Shown: piece by piece, positions 1 to 8,809 of the stretch | Numbering within the stretch: position 1 is the first letter of the stretch | How the letters are laid out: the number at the start of each line of letters is the position of its first letter | Assembly (NCBI RefSeq): GCF_030268685.1 | Contig: NZ_BSRQ01000013.1 | Span: forward strand, 1-64,000 | Direction: 5' to 3' | Length of the DNA stretch: 64,000 nt | From: Microtetraspora sp. NBRC 13810 | Lineage (GTDB): Bacteria; Actinomycetota; Actinomycetes; Streptosporangiales; Streptosporangiaceae | Notes under the pieces: model-generated | What the model saw: the letters and a program-made list of their open reading frames with translations, nothing else | The model's database searches: none | Told to the model about the DNA's origin: nothing | Program-made: the position numbers and the translations under genes

Positions 1-64
1 CCTTGTACGACTTCTCCAGGCCCTGCACCTGGATCACAGGCCCTTGAGCCTTATTGGCTGTCAT
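1..64 (-). CDS. ABC transporter ATP-binding protein, N-terminal fragment
   Basis: Only the first 21 codons lie in the window; the gene runs off the left edge. The peptide starts MTANKAQGPVIQVQGLEKSY, the usual opening strand of an ABC ATPase before Walker A. This is a type of N-terminus common in drug or antibiotic exporters of the DrrA kind, but substrate cannot be told from so little. The start ATG is at 64-62. Confidence 0.6.
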   Translation of the reverse strand, partial: MTANKAQGPVIQVQGLEKSYK

Positions 65-124
65 TCAGATATCCGTTCTCTGTTCGTCACGGCTTGTCGC
101 CCGCGACGCGATTGATGGCGTTGG

Positions 125-274
125 TCAACCGTTTCCGCCACTGACCAGCCGGGTAGTCGCGAAGAAACGCCTCGGCGAACCCCACAGGGTCTTGCCGACG
201 ACTTCGCGGATCGGAGTTCCGTTCGCCGCGTTCTGCCGGTAGCGCCTTTTCTGCTCGTTCGACCCTGTGTCCAT
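125..274 (-). CDS. Small ORF of unknown function (49 aa)
   Basis: A strong Shine-Dalgarno (AAAGGAGG) lies 9 bases before the ATG at 274. The product is basic, beginning MDTGSNEQKRRYRQ. I recognise no family. An overlapping frame continues to position 87 with a protein-like tail (GQWRKRLTNAINRVAGDKP), so a frameshift joining the first frame to the second is possible. It lies between the ABC ATPase start and the LysR gene and may be a remnant. Confidence 0.3.
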   Translation of the reverse strand: MDTGSNEQKRRYRQNAANGTPIREVVGKTLWGSPRRFFATTRLVSGGNG

Positions 275-616
275 GTCTAACTGCCTCCTTTGCGGAATCG
301 GTATCCGGATTGCTCAGGCCGGGTCGCCCGGGGAATCTCACCCGGCCTTGAGACCGCGATCGCCGAACCGTTCATGCGTCCACCATCGCCGACCGTTCTG
401 ATACCGGGCCGTCGCCGTCCTGACGCCGCCGCTGACACGCCACCGCATGGTCGACGGTGAGCGCGAGGGCTGGTCAGAGCTGGTTTTCCGGGCGTCGCTG
501 ACAGCACCGGCGTGGCGCTGATACGACCGCGTCCAAATATCGCGAAGTGGCGCGCGAAGAAAAACGCCGAATCCCGCAACGTCTCTTAACGCCGGGGTTC
601 ACAAAGGGGGGAGGTG
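275..616. other. Intergenic, no gene seen
   Basis: About 340 bases between the small ORF and the LysR stop. Open frames here have no recognisable motif or good ribosome binding site. I see no tRNA and no clear hairpin terminator. Confidence 0.4.
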
Positions 617-1546
617 TCAGTCCAGGTCGAAGTGGCGGGGTCCGATGTCCTTGACCACCTGGACGTAGGCGCGGGCCATCGGGGTCTCGCGGCCGGTGCG
701 CCAGACCAGGCCCCACCGGGCGTGCGGCGCATCGTGAATCGGCACGAAGCTGATGCCGGGGCGGCGCGGGTAGTAGCGGAGCGCCTCAGCGGAGACCAGG
801 CACACGATTCGGTCGGCGGCGACCATCGCCATGATCTCCTCCCAGTTGCCGACCGTGGGACCGCGTGGGATGAGACGCCCGCCGGGCGTGTGGGACGGCG
901 TGTGGATCCGCGCCCAATAGTCGGGAATCGAACCGAGCCCCGGCAGCACACAGTCGCCGAGCTCCTCCATCGACACCGAAACGCGCTGCGCGAGCGGATG
1001 AGTGGCCGCGGTCATCAGGATCTTCGGCTCGATGATCACGACCGGGCCGAGCGTCAGGTCCGGCTCACTGGCCATCATCTCCCGCAGGCCCTCGTCATCC
1101 GCGGGGTACCAGCAGGTCTGCAGGTCGACCTCGCCGGCCCGCAACGGCGCCAGCGGTTCGACGAAGCCCACCTCGCGAAACGTCAGCCCGCATTCGGCAT
1201 GACGCGCCCTGAACACGGTGGTCACCGGAGCGAGGTCGTGGGCCTGCGGACCTATGACACCGACCGTGAGGCCGGCCACCGCGCCACGGACCTGCGCCTT
1301 GGCGCTCTCGATGCCGTCCTCGATCAGCTGGTACCCGGCCTTGAGGTCGCGGCGCAGCCGCTCGCCGAGCGGGGTCAACCGGACGTTACGGGTGTCACGC
1401 ACGAACAGGTCGCCGCCGATCGCGCGTTCCTGCTTCTTGATCGCCTGGCTGACCCGGGCCGCCGACACGTGCAGCCGCTCAGCCGTACGGCTGAAGTGCA
1501 GCTCCTCGGCCAAGACCAGAAAGATCTCGATATCCCGAAGCTCCAC
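617..1546 (-). CDS. LysR family transcriptional regulator
   Basis: 309 aa, normal LysR length. Residues 1-60 form the winged helix-turn-helix (ELRDIEIFLVLAEELHFSRTA, then VSQAIKKQERAIG), followed by the linker helix and a substrate-binding fold to the end. Start is GTG at 1546 with AAAGGCGG a few bases upstream. It lies downstream of and parallel to the LLM oxidoreductase, 137 bases away, and an inverted repeat just upstream (1562-1581) suits autoregulation. The effector is unknown. Confidence 0.9.
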   Translation of the reverse strand: MELRDIEIFLVLAEELHFSRTAERLHVSAARVSQAIKKQERAIGGDLFVRDTRNVRLTPLGERLRRDLKAGYQLIEDGIESAKAQVRGAVAGLTVGVIGPQAHDLAPVTTVFRARHAECGLTFREVGFVEPLAPLRAGEVDLQTCWYPADDEGLREMMASEPDLTLGPVVIIEPKILMTAATHPLAQRVSVSMEELGDCVLPGLGSIPDYWARIHTPSHTPGGRLIPRGPTVGNWEEIMAMVAADRIVCLVSAEALRYYPRRPGISFVPIHDAPHARWGLVWRTGRETPMARAYVQVVKDIGPRHFDLD

Positions 1547-1561
1547 GTAACCGCCTTTGAC

Positions 1562-1581
1562 CCTTAACTCACGTGTTAAGG
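1562..1581. promoter_or_regulatory. Inverted repeat, likely LysR operator
   Basis: CCTTAAC-N6-GTTAAGG is a perfect inverted repeat 15 bases before the LysR start codon. It contains the T-N11-A layout expected for LysR binding. A further half-site (CCTTAAG) lies about 10 bases on, towards the LLM gene. Assignment as the LysR site rests on position and shape. Confidence 0.55.
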
Positions 1582-1683
1582 ACTATAAACCACCTTAAGT
1601 CCGGTATTGGGACGGCGTCAGGGTGCTTGGCATCGCCGTGGCCGGCGGTGCCAAGGCCCTGGAAACCATCGAGCGGGTCGATC

Positions 1684-2712
1684 TCACCGCGGGCTCCCCC
1701 CATCCGGCACGGCGGCCGGCTCGGCGTCGGACGCCACGGCGGTCGCCGGGCGCGTCACGTCCAGGCGCGGCAGTACCTCGGCGCCGAACGCGTCCAGGAA
1801 CTCCCCCTGGCGCCGGCCCACGTGGTGCAGGTAGATCTGGTCGAAGCCCAGCTCGGCATACCCGTGCAGCCACTCGGCGTGCCGAGCGAGGTCCGAGCTG
1901 ATGTTGACGACCTCGGCGACCCGCTCAAGCGGCACGTGCTCGGCGGCGGCGTCGAAGTGCTCGACCATCTCCAGGTCCCAGCACACCGGCGGCCCGAACA
2001 CGTTCGTGCGCCACTGCTCGTGCGCGATCCGCGCCGCGTCGGCCTCGTCCGGGGCCCAGCTCAGGTGCACCTGAAGGCACGCCGGGCCGCGCCCGCCGGC
2101 GTCGCGGTAGGCGGACACCATCTTGCGCAGCGTCTCCGGCGCGGCGTTCACGGTGATCAGACCGTCCGCCCAGGAGGCGCACCAGCGGGCCGTCGCCTCG
2201 CTGACGGCCGCCCCCAGCAGCGGCGGCACCGGGTCGGGCAGCGTCCACAGCCTGGCCCGGTCCACCGTGACGAGCCCGTCGTGGCTGACCTCCTGGCCGT
2301 CCAGCAGCCGCCGGATCACCTCCACGCACTCGCCCAGCCGAGCGTTGCGCACCTCCTTCCGCGGCCAGCGCTCCCCGATGACATGCTCGTTGGATGCCTC
2401 CCCGCTGCCCAGCGCCGCCCAGAACCGCCCGGGGAACATCGCCCCCAACGTCCCGATCGCCTGCGCGACGATCGCCGGGTGGTACCGCTGCCCCGGCGCG
2501 TTGACCACTCCGAACGGCAGGCCGGTGGCCTGGAGGGCGGCGCCCAGCCAGGCCCAGGCGAACCCGGACTGCCCCTGGCGCTCACTCCAGGGCGCGAAGT
2601 GGTCCGAGCACATCGCGGCGGTGAACCCGACCCGCTCGGCATGCACCACCGCGTCCAGGAGGTCACCGGGGGGCACCTGTTCGTGGGAGGCGTGTAACCC
2701 ATAGACGGTCAT
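1684..2712 (-). CDS. LLM class (F420/FMN-dependent) oxidoreductase
   Basis: 342 aa from the ATG at 2712; an open frame continues upstream to 3039 but that part has no homology-like features. The product begins MTVYGLHASHEQVPP and has bacterial luciferase-like TIM-barrel signatures, including CSDHFAPWSERQGQSGFAW and a W-GGVVN/FPGRFWAALGSGEASNE stretch. This resembles the F420-dependent glucose-6-phosphate dehydrogenase-like subgroup. The substrate is unknown. LysR lies downstream on the same strand. Confidence 0.85.
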   Translation of the reverse strand: MTVYGLHASHEQVPPGDLLDAVVHAERVGFTAAMCSDHFAPWSERQGQSGFAWAWLGAALQATGLPFGVVNAPGQRYHPAIVAQAIGTLGAMFPGRFWAALGSGEASNEHVIGERWPRKEVRNARLGECVEVIRRLLDGQEVSHDGLVTVDRARLWTLPDPVPPLLGAAVSEATARWCASWADGLITVNAAPETLRKMVSAYRDAGGRGPACLQVHLSWAPDEADAARIAHEQWRTNVFGPPVCWDLEMVEHFDAAAEHVPLERVAEVVNISSDLARHAEWLHGYAELGFDQIYLHHVGRRQGEFLDAFGAEVLPRLDVTRPATAVASDAEPAAVPDGGSPR

Positions 2713-3007
2713 GCCCGACCGGGCTACCCGACAAAGCGCCCGGCTCACATGAGATCGATCAGGAGTCCCGGCCCACCTGGAAGAACAACCGAAAAGCCAT
2801 GGTCCGCAACAGGACCCGGTACGCCGCCCGCACCCCCACCGCGCCGGCAAACCCACCAAAGCCGGGGTTCGACACCAGGAACGAGACCGCGCTGACTGGG
2901 AGAGCCCCGCACCGCGGACCCCCCCGAAGCCGTACGCCCACACGCCCTCCGCCACAATTGTGCGAGCCTTCTCCCGCTGTATGAATGGCGGGGCAGAAAG
3001 GACCAAA

Positions 3008-3036
3008 AAGCCCCGGAGTGGAATGCTCCGGGGCTT
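3008..3036 (-). terminator. Rho-independent terminator of the tRNA cluster
   Basis: Perfect 11-bp stem (AAGCCCCGGAG / CTCCGGGGCTT) with a 7-base loop. Read on the minus strand it is followed by a T run, 16 bases after the 3' end of tRNA-Phe. Confidence 0.85.
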
Positions 3037-3051
3037 CACAGTTTAAGGATG

Positions 3052-3125
3052 TGGTCAGGGGCGGGGTCGAACCGCCGACCTTCCGCTTTTCAGGCGGACG
3101 CTCGTACCAACTGAGCTACCTGACC
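3052..3125 (-). tRNA. tRNA-Phe (GAA)
   Basis: Cloverleaf with acceptor GGTCAGG/CCTGACC, anticodon loop CTGAAAA giving GAA, T-loop GGTTCGACCCC, discriminator A. No CCA is encoded. Third in a Glu-Asp-Phe cluster. Confidence 0.95.
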
Positions 3126-3152
3126 TCGGTGGTGGGTCGACACCTACCAGAG

Positions 3153-3227
3153 CGGTCCTGACGGGACTTGAACCCGCGACCTCCACCTTGACAGGGTGGC
3201 GAGCACTCCAAACTGCTCTACAGGACC
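3153..3227 (-). tRNA. tRNA-Asp (GTC)
   Basis: Acceptor GGTCCTG/CAGGACC, anticodon loop CTGTCAA giving GTC, discriminator G as expected for aspartate. It lies between tRNA-Glu and tRNA-Phe. Confidence 0.95.
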
Positions 3228-3327
3228 TTGCTTCTTGCTTCTTGCCTTCGTTCGTTCGGCTTGCTTAGCTTACCAGTTCTTCGGTGGTCGTTGACCTCCG
3301 TCTCGCTGGTGAGCTTTCGCTCGCCGG

Positions 3328-3400
3328 TGCCCCCAACGGGATTCGAACCCGTGCCGCCGCCTTGAAAGGGCGGTGTCCTAGGCCGCTAGACGATGGGGGC
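3328..3400 (-). tRNA. tRNA-Glu (TTC)
   Basis: Acceptor GCCCCCA/TGGGGGC, anticodon loop CTTTCAA giving TTC, T-arm GGTTCGAATCC. First of the three-tRNA cluster. Confidence 0.95.
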
Positions 3401-3486
3401 TCAGGACCGGAGTCCTGGTCCGTGACGCCTTCTGTCGGGGTGACCGCTTGAAGCATAGGGGACGTTTGCCCCTGATGCCAAAGCGA

Positions 3487-5040
3487 TTAGCCCGCATCCG
3501 GTGTCTCGGTGGGTTCGGTTGCCCCCGTTGGCGACGGGGTGGCCGAAGGCTCCGGAGAAATTGTACGTCCCGGTTGCGGCTCCACGTGACGTTGGATCTG
3601 TACCGACTGCTGCCCGAGTCCGCCGAGGGTGATGTCGTCCCACGCTTCGAGACGGCGTGTCTCCTTGTCGAAGTACAGGACGGAGGCGGTGACCGGGGTG
3701 GGTTCGGCGTGTTCGAGGGCGCGCAGGCCGGCGCCGCCGGTGGAGCCCTGGACGAAGATCCGGGTGCCGCTGGGCAGGATTTCGGTGGAGCGGGCGTGCG
3801 CGTGCCCGGCGAGGACGATGGGCGTGGTGCCGGAGAAGCCTCGGCCGTAGGTGGGGTCGTGCACGGCGACGAGGTCGATGCCGGCGGAGTCGGAGTCGTC
3901 GGCGGGGGCGGGCGGCGGGAGCTTCACGGCGTGGCGGCGGCCGAAGGCGAGCAGGCTCGCCGGGTCGGAGTCGACCGCGACCGACTTATCCGGGGTGAAG
4001 CGCGGGTCGCCGAGGCCGTAGATGCGCAGCCCGCCCACGGTGGCGGTCCTGTCGTCCAGCACCACGGCGTTCTTCTGCCCGGCGACGGCCCGCGCGGTGC
4101 CGCGCGAGTCGTGGTTGCCGCGGATGAACACGTACGGCACGCCGAGCTTGCCGATCTCCTCCACGAAGCCGTCCTCCGGGCCGGTGCCGTGGTCGGTGAG
4201 GTCGCCGGTGTCGACGATCAGGTTGACCTTGAACTGCGTGCTGATCGAGCGGATGAGGTTCCAGGCGATGGGGTTGATGTGGATGTCGGAGACGTGCAGG
4301 ACCCGGATGGAGTTCGGGTCGGCGTCGTAGACGGGGAGCTCGGAGACGGTGTCGTAGAGCTGTGAGACGTTGCTGACGAGCTTGGCGAGCTGGACCCGGT
4401 AGGACTCGAACCGGGTGACGATCGACTCGGCGCTGCCGACGAGTGAGGGCGCGCCGGTGAGCAGGCCGGTGTAGCGCGGTTCGACGAGCGACTCGGGGCG
4501 GAAGGTGGCCGCGGTGACGACGCCGGTGCCGGTCATGGCGACGGCGGCGGTGAGCATGGCGAGCAGGGCCGTCTTGACCCTGCGGAAGACGACGAGCCCG
4601 GCGATCAGGGCGCCGGCGAGGGCGTAGAGCACGGAGCGGACGATCAGGTGGCCGATCCCGTCGCGCAGGTTCTCCTCGATGAGGCCGGGCAGCCGGTCGG
4701 CCAGCTTCGGGTCCTCGATCATGCTCCGGGCCTGGTCCTGGTTGATGTTCTCCAGGGTCACCCTGAGCCGGAACGGGGAGTCGTGGCTGTTGAAGAGCAG
4801 CGTGCCGAGGGGGTGCACGTCGACGACGGTCTGCCCGCCCCAGTCCGGCCGTACGGACATGCCGACCTCGACCGGGCCGACGGGCGAGCGCACTCCTCCG
4901 CTGACCGCGATCCCGAGCCAGGCGCCGAAACCGGCCACCGCCACCACGGCGAAGATCTTCAGCGTATGGCGGAGTCCCGGCCGCTTCGCGACGCCTCGTG
5001 CTCTGTCCAGCCATCTGTTCGGAAATCGCGTGAAATCCAT
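3487..5040 (-). CDS. Membrane-anchored metallophosphoesterase
   Basis: 517 aa. An N-terminal membrane helix (about residues 27-48) and a second hydrophobic pair near residues 155-200 anchor it. The C-terminal calcineurin-like domain carries the metal ligands in order: SDIHIN, GDLTDHG, GNHDS and GHAHA. The last 40 residues are a Pro/Thr-rich tail. It is divergent from the zincin gene 66 bases away. The family hydrolyses phosphoesters; the natural substrate is unknown. Confidence 0.9.
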   Translation of the reverse strand: MDFTRFPNRWLDRARGVAKRPGLRHTLKIFAVVAVAGFGAWLGIAVSGGVRSPVGPVEVGMSVRPDWGGQTVVDVHPLGTLLFNSHDSPFRLRVTLENINQDQARSMIEDPKLADRLPGLIEENLRDGIGHLIVRSVLYALAGALIAGLVVFRRVKTALLAMLTAAVAMTGTGVVTAATFRPESLVEPRYTGLLTGAPSLVGSAESIVTRFESYRVQLAKLVSNVSQLYDTVSELPVYDADPNSIRVLHVSDIHINPIAWNLIRSISTQFKVNLIVDTGDLTDHGTGPEDGFVEEIGKLGVPYVFIRGNHDSRGTARAVAGQKNAVVLDDRTATVGGLRIYGLGDPRFTPDKSVAVDSDPASLLAFGRRHAVKLPPPAPADDSDSAGIDLVAVHDPTYGRGFSGTTPIVLAGHAHARSTEILPSGTRIFVQGSTGGAGLRALEHAEPTPVTASVLYFDKETRRLEAWDDITLGGLGQQSVQIQRHVEPQPGRTISPEPSATPSPTGATEPTETPDAG

Positions 5041-5106
5041 GCGCCTTCCTGCTTACCCGATTTCTTAGCCGTCCGCAGACTCACCGCCCGCCCCGGAGAG
5101 GGCAGA

Positions 5107-5457
5107 ATGGCGAGCGTGATCGAGGTGTCGCGGGAGATGTTCGAGGAGCTCGTGGCCGAGGCGTTGGACACGGTGCCACCCGAGCTGACGCGGCTGATGG
5201 ACAACGTCGTCGTGGTGGTCGTCGACGACCCACCGGAGCCCGATCTGCTGGGCCTCTACACCGGGATCCCCCTCACCGAGCGCGGAGACTGGTACGCAGG
5301 AGTCTTGCCCGACCGCATTGAGATCTACCGCAATCCGATCTGTGAAATTTGCGAAACCGAGGAGGACGTGGTGGAGGAGGTGCGGATCACCGTCGTGCAC
5401 GAGATCGCCCACCACTTCGGCATCGACGACGACCGGTTGCACCAACTCGGCTGGTGA
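5107..5457 (+). CDS. Metallopeptidase family (zincin) protein
   Basis: 116 aa. Start at ATG 5107 is preceded by GGAGAGGGC. The HEIAHHFGIDDDRLHQLGW segment gives the HExxH zinc site with a downstream Asp, typical of the small actinobacterial zincin family once called DUF1025. Upstream it has EIYRNPICEIC. Homologues are widely conserved but biochemically little known. Confidence 0.9.
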   Translation: MASVIEVSREMFEELVAEALDTVPPELTRLMDNVVVVVVDDPPEPDLLGLYTGIPLTERGDWYAGVLPDRIEIYRNPICEICETEEDVVEEVRITVVHEIAHHFGIDDDRLHQLGW

Positions 5458-5615
5458 GACCTCGCCCGGCAGAGCTCGCATAATCCTGCGAATCCCATCA
5501 CCGTTTGTAAGACTCTCGTTGCGGTGGGTTGCATACACGTTCGCCAGCGGGCACCTTAGGTAACGTAACGTACACCCTCTGTCATGGTGTTCCCCTGCGA
5601 CCTTCGCGGAGTCCA

Positions 5616-6917
5616 ATGACGGTCACGAGGCCCGTCCGGCTGGGCGGGAGGCACCGCCGCCTGCCCGGGCAGACGGCGAGCTACGGCGAGGTCATCGCCA
5701 ACCGGGAGTTTCGCGCGCTCTGGCTCGGCCAGGGGCTGTCGATGCTCGGCGACCAGCTCGCCCAGGTGGCGCTGGCCGTTCTCGTCTTCAACCGGACGGG
5801 GTCGGCGCTCGCCACCGCGGCCGTCTATTCGATGACCTACCTGCCGTCGATCGTCGGCGGGCCGCTGCTGTCCGGGCTGGCCGACCGGTTCGCCCGGCGC
5901 AAGCTCATGATCACCTGCGACCTCGTCAGGGGGCTGCTCGTCGCGCTGATGGCCATCCCCGGCATGCCGTTCGGGGTGCTGTGCGTGATGGTGTTCTGCG
6001 TGGTGCTCATCAGCACGCCGTTCTCGGCGGCGCGGGCCGCGCTGCTGCCCGAGATCCTGCGCGGCGAGCAGTACATCGTGGGCTCCGCCCTGCAGAACAT
6101 GACCAACCAGGCCATGCAGGTCATCGGTTTCGCGATCGGCGGCGCGCTGATCGCCGGGCTCGGCCCGTACCGGGCGCTGGCGCTCGACGCGGCCACCTTC
6201 ATGGCGTCGGCGCTGATCCTGGTGTCGGGGGTGCGGCGGCGCCCCGCCCCCGAGCGTCCCGAGGGCGAGGAGGGGCGGATATCGGTGTTCCGGATGACCG
6301 CCGCCGGGGCCCGGCTCGTCTTCGGCGACCGGCGGCTGCGCACCCTGGTGATGTTCGCCTGGCTGTGCGGCTTCTACGTGCTTCCCGAGGGCATCGCCGC
6401 GCCCTACGCGGCGACGCTGACGGACGGGTCGCTGAGCGTCCCGGTGGTCACCGGCCTCTTGCTGGCGGCGATGCCCACCGGCACCGTGATCGGCGCGATC
6501 GTGGTCAGCAAGTTCTTCACCCCGGCCGCGCGTCTTCGGTCGGTGGGGTGGATGGCGATGCTGAGTTGCGCGCCGCTGATCCTGTGTGGCCTGCATCCGC
6601 CGCTTCCGGTGGTGCTGGCGCTGTGGGTCGTGTCCGGTCTGGGGGGCGCCTACCAGCTCGCGGCGAATGCCGCGTTCGTCCAGTCGGTGCCGGCCAACCG
6701 GCGGGGTCAGGCGTTCGGCCTGGCCTCGGCCGGGCTGCTCGCCTCACAGGGGATCGGCATCCTGCTCGGCGGCGTGCTCACCCAGGAGCTCGGTCCGGAG
6801 CCCGTCATAGCCCTGGCGGGTGCCGCCGGGCTGGCGGTGGCGGGTGTGCTGACCCTGCTCTGGACCGAGTCCCATGCCGATGTCACCGCGAAGGTGCCCG
6901 CCGAGGCGACCACCTGA
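5616..6917 (+). CDS. MFS transporter (DHA3/EntS-like)
   Basis: 433 aa from ATG 5616; an in-frame Met at 5529 is possible but the extra residues look non-coding. About 12 membrane segments, beginning EFRALWLGQGLSMLGDQLAQ, with the cytoplasmic loop DRFARRKLM between helices 2 and 3. This layout fits the MFS_3 group of efflux proteins such as enterobactin exporter EntS. The stop directly abuts the convergent PspC stop. Confidence 0.88.
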   Translation: MTVTRPVRLGGRHRRLPGQTASYGEVIANREFRALWLGQGLSMLGDQLAQVALAVLVFNRTGSALATAAVYSMTYLPSIVGGPLLSGLADRFARRKLMITCDLVRGLLVALMAIPGMPFGVLCVMVFCVVLISTPFSAARAALLPEILRGEQYIVGSALQNMTNQAMQVIGFAIGGALIAGLGPYRALALDAATFMASALILVSGVRRRPAPERPEGEEGRISVFRMTAAGARLVFGDRRLRTLVMFAWLCGFYVLPEGIAAPYAATLTDGSLSVPVVTGLLLAAMPTGTVIGAIVVSKFFTPAARLRSVGWMAMLSCAPLILCGLHPPLPVVLALWVVSGLGGAYQLAANAAFVQSVPANRRGQAFGLASAGLLASQGIGILLGGVLTQELGPEPVIALAGAAGLAVAGVLTLLWTESHADVTAKVPAEATT

Positions 6918-7271
6918 CTAGCTCTGCGGGCGCTGCTCGCCGGTGGGCGCCTGCGCGGCGTCCCTGGGCTCCTGGAAGGGCGCCGCGGGCTCGTGGGGGC
7001 GGTTCCAGTCCTGCGGCCACGACTTGTTCGCCTGCTGCTTGCTGATGAGGTCCTGGACGATCGAGGTGTCCTTGCCCTCGTCCGGCAGCAGCAGCCAGCC
7101 GGCCGCGTAGACCGCGACGCCCAGCCCGCCGAAGAAGCACGAGATGCCGAGCGCGATACGGATGATGTTGGGATCGACGCCGAAGTACTCGCCGAGGCCC
7201 GAGCACACGCCGCCGGCGATCCGGCCACGGTGCGTACGGCGTAGCTTCCTGACTTCCGGGTACTCGTTCAT
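6918..7271 (-). CDS. PspC domain protein
   Basis: 117 aa. Residues 7-65 form the PspC domain (RLRRTHRGRIAGGVCSGLGE type, with the GGVCSGLGEYFGVDPNIIR core) and a membrane helix follows at about 42-64. The C-terminal 50 residues are hydrophilic and Pro/Gln-rich. In other bacteria PspC takes part in envelope stress signalling; here it stands alone, without pspA or pspB. Confidence 0.9.
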   Translation of the reverse strand: MNEYPEVRKLRRTHRGRIAGGVCSGLGEYFGVDPNIIRIALGISCFFGGLGVAVYAAGWLLLPDEGKDTSIVQDLISKQQANKSWPQDWNRPHEPAAPFQEPRDAAQAPTGEQRPQS

Positions 7272-7385
7272 GTCATTCAGACTGCCCGCCGAAAGGGGCC
7301 GCGCACATCGGGATTCCCCCTGGGGGGACCCTGGCCCGGCGCCGGACTACCCTTAGAGGCGTCCGCCCGGCGAGAGGAAACCGTC

Positions 7386-8543
7386 ATGGACGATCTGCTG
7401 CGCATAGACGACGAGTTCTCCCAGGACCAGCGTCTCGTCCGGGACACCACGAGGGCCTTCGTGACCGACCGGGTCCTGCCGAAGATCGGCGACTGGTTCG
7501 AGGACGCCGTCTTCCCCGCCCGCGAGCTGGCGCCCGCGCTGGGCGAGCTGGGCCTGCTCGGCATGCACCTGTCCGGGTACGGCTGCGCCGGGCTCGACGC
7601 CACCTCCTACGGCATCGCCTGCCGTGAGCTGGAGGCCGGCGACTCCGGCCTGCGCTCTTTCGTGTCGGTGCAGGGGTCGCTGGCGATGTTCCCGATCTGG
7701 AAGTACGGCTCCGCCGAGCAGAAGGACGAGTGGCTGCCCCGGATGTCCTCCGGTGAGGCGATCGGCTGCTTCGGCCTGACCGAGCCGGACCACGGCTCCG
7801 ACCCGTCCGGGATGCGCACGCACGCCAAGAAGGACCCGTCGGGCGACTGGATCCTCAACGGCTCGAAGATGTGGATCACCAACGGTTCGATCGCGGACGT
7901 CGCGGTGGTGTGGGCGCGGACGGACGAGGGTGTGCGCGGTTTCGTCGTGCCGGCGGACACGCCCGGCTTCTCCGCGCCGGAGATCCACCGCAAGATGTCG
8001 CTGCGCGCCTCGGTCACCGCCGCCCTCTACCTCGACGACGTGCGACTGCCCGCCGGCGCCGTGCTGCCCGGGGTGACCGGCCTGAAGGGCCCGCTGTCCT
8101 GCCTGTCGGAGGCCCGCTTCGGCATCCTGTGGGGGGTCGTCGGCGCGGCCCGCGCCTGCCTGGAGTCCGCCGTCGAGTACGCGCGGACCAGGGTGCAGTT
8201 CGACAAGCCGATCGGCGCCTTCCAGCTCACCCAGGAGAAGCTCGCCTGGATGTACGTGGGGGCCGCGCAGGCTCAGCTCACCGCCCTGCACCTGGGCCGC
8301 CTGAAGGACGCGGGGACGCTGACGCCGCAGCAGGTCAGCTTCGGCAAGCTCGCCAACGTCCGGGCCGCCCTGGACATCGCCCGCCAGGCCCGCTCGATCC
8401 TCGGCGGCAACGGCATCACCCTGGAATATCCGGTGATCCGGCACATGAACAACCTGGAGTCCGTCCTGACGTACGAGGGCACCCAGGAAGTGCACCTGCT
8501 GACCCTCGGCAAGGCTCTGACCGGCCTGGATGCCTTCCGCTGA
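7386..8543 (+). CDS. gcdH: Acyl-CoA dehydrogenase, glutaryl-CoA dehydrogenase-like
   Basis: 385 aa, full length. Family features are CFGLTEPDHGSDP (FAD contact), KMWITNGSIADV, an ARTRVQFDKPIGAFQLTQ segment, and the C-terminal TYEGTQEVH holding the catalytic Glu. The sequence is closest in style to glutaryl-CoA dehydrogenases of lysine and tryptophan breakdown. It has no operon partner here, so the substrate is inferred. Confidence 0.85.
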   Translation: MDDLLRIDDEFSQDQRLVRDTTRAFVTDRVLPKIGDWFEDAVFPARELAPALGELGLLGMHLSGYGCAGLDATSYGIACRELEAGDSGLRSFVSVQGSLAMFPIWKYGSAEQKDEWLPRMSSGEAIGCFGLTEPDHGSDPSGMRTHAKKDPSGDWILNGSKMWITNGSIADVAVVWARTDEGVRGFVVPADTPGFSAPEIHRKMSLRASVTAALYLDDVRLPAGAVLPGVTGLKGPLSCLSEARFGILWGVVGAARACLESAVEYARTRVQFDKPIGAFQLTQEKLAWMYVGAAQAQLTALHLGRLKDAGTLTPQQVSFGKLANVRAALDIARQARSILGGNGITLEYPVIRHMNNLESVLTYEGTQEVHLLTLGKALTGLDAFR

Positions 8544-8809
8544 GGACCCGCCGCCCGACTTGCTCCACCTGTCCGCTTCGCCCGGATTTGTCATGCCTTG
8601 TTGCGGTAAAACCGCTTTCTATAGGTTAATTGGCATTTATAAGCATAAAGGCGTGATCATGCGCTAAATGGGCGTGAACCGCGTTTCATCAATCTTGCTG
8701 CATGGGTAGTCCTGACACCGTATGCCCGCTCTGGTGAAGTTCGCCAGAAAAGTTCAGATCTATTGAATCTTGGGGCAGCTCGGGGAACCGCCGGAAAGGA
8801 CGATCTCAT

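Noticed and set aside
2713..3005. Short ORFs between the LLM gene and the tRNA cluster
   Set aside because: The LLM frame stays open upstream to 3039 and other frames reach 60-70 codons, but none has a start signal or family features.
8544..8809. A+T-rich stretch upstream of oxdC as a horizontal insertion or riboswitch
   Set aside because: Only a short inverted repeat and A/T runs are visible; no known riboswitch core was seen.
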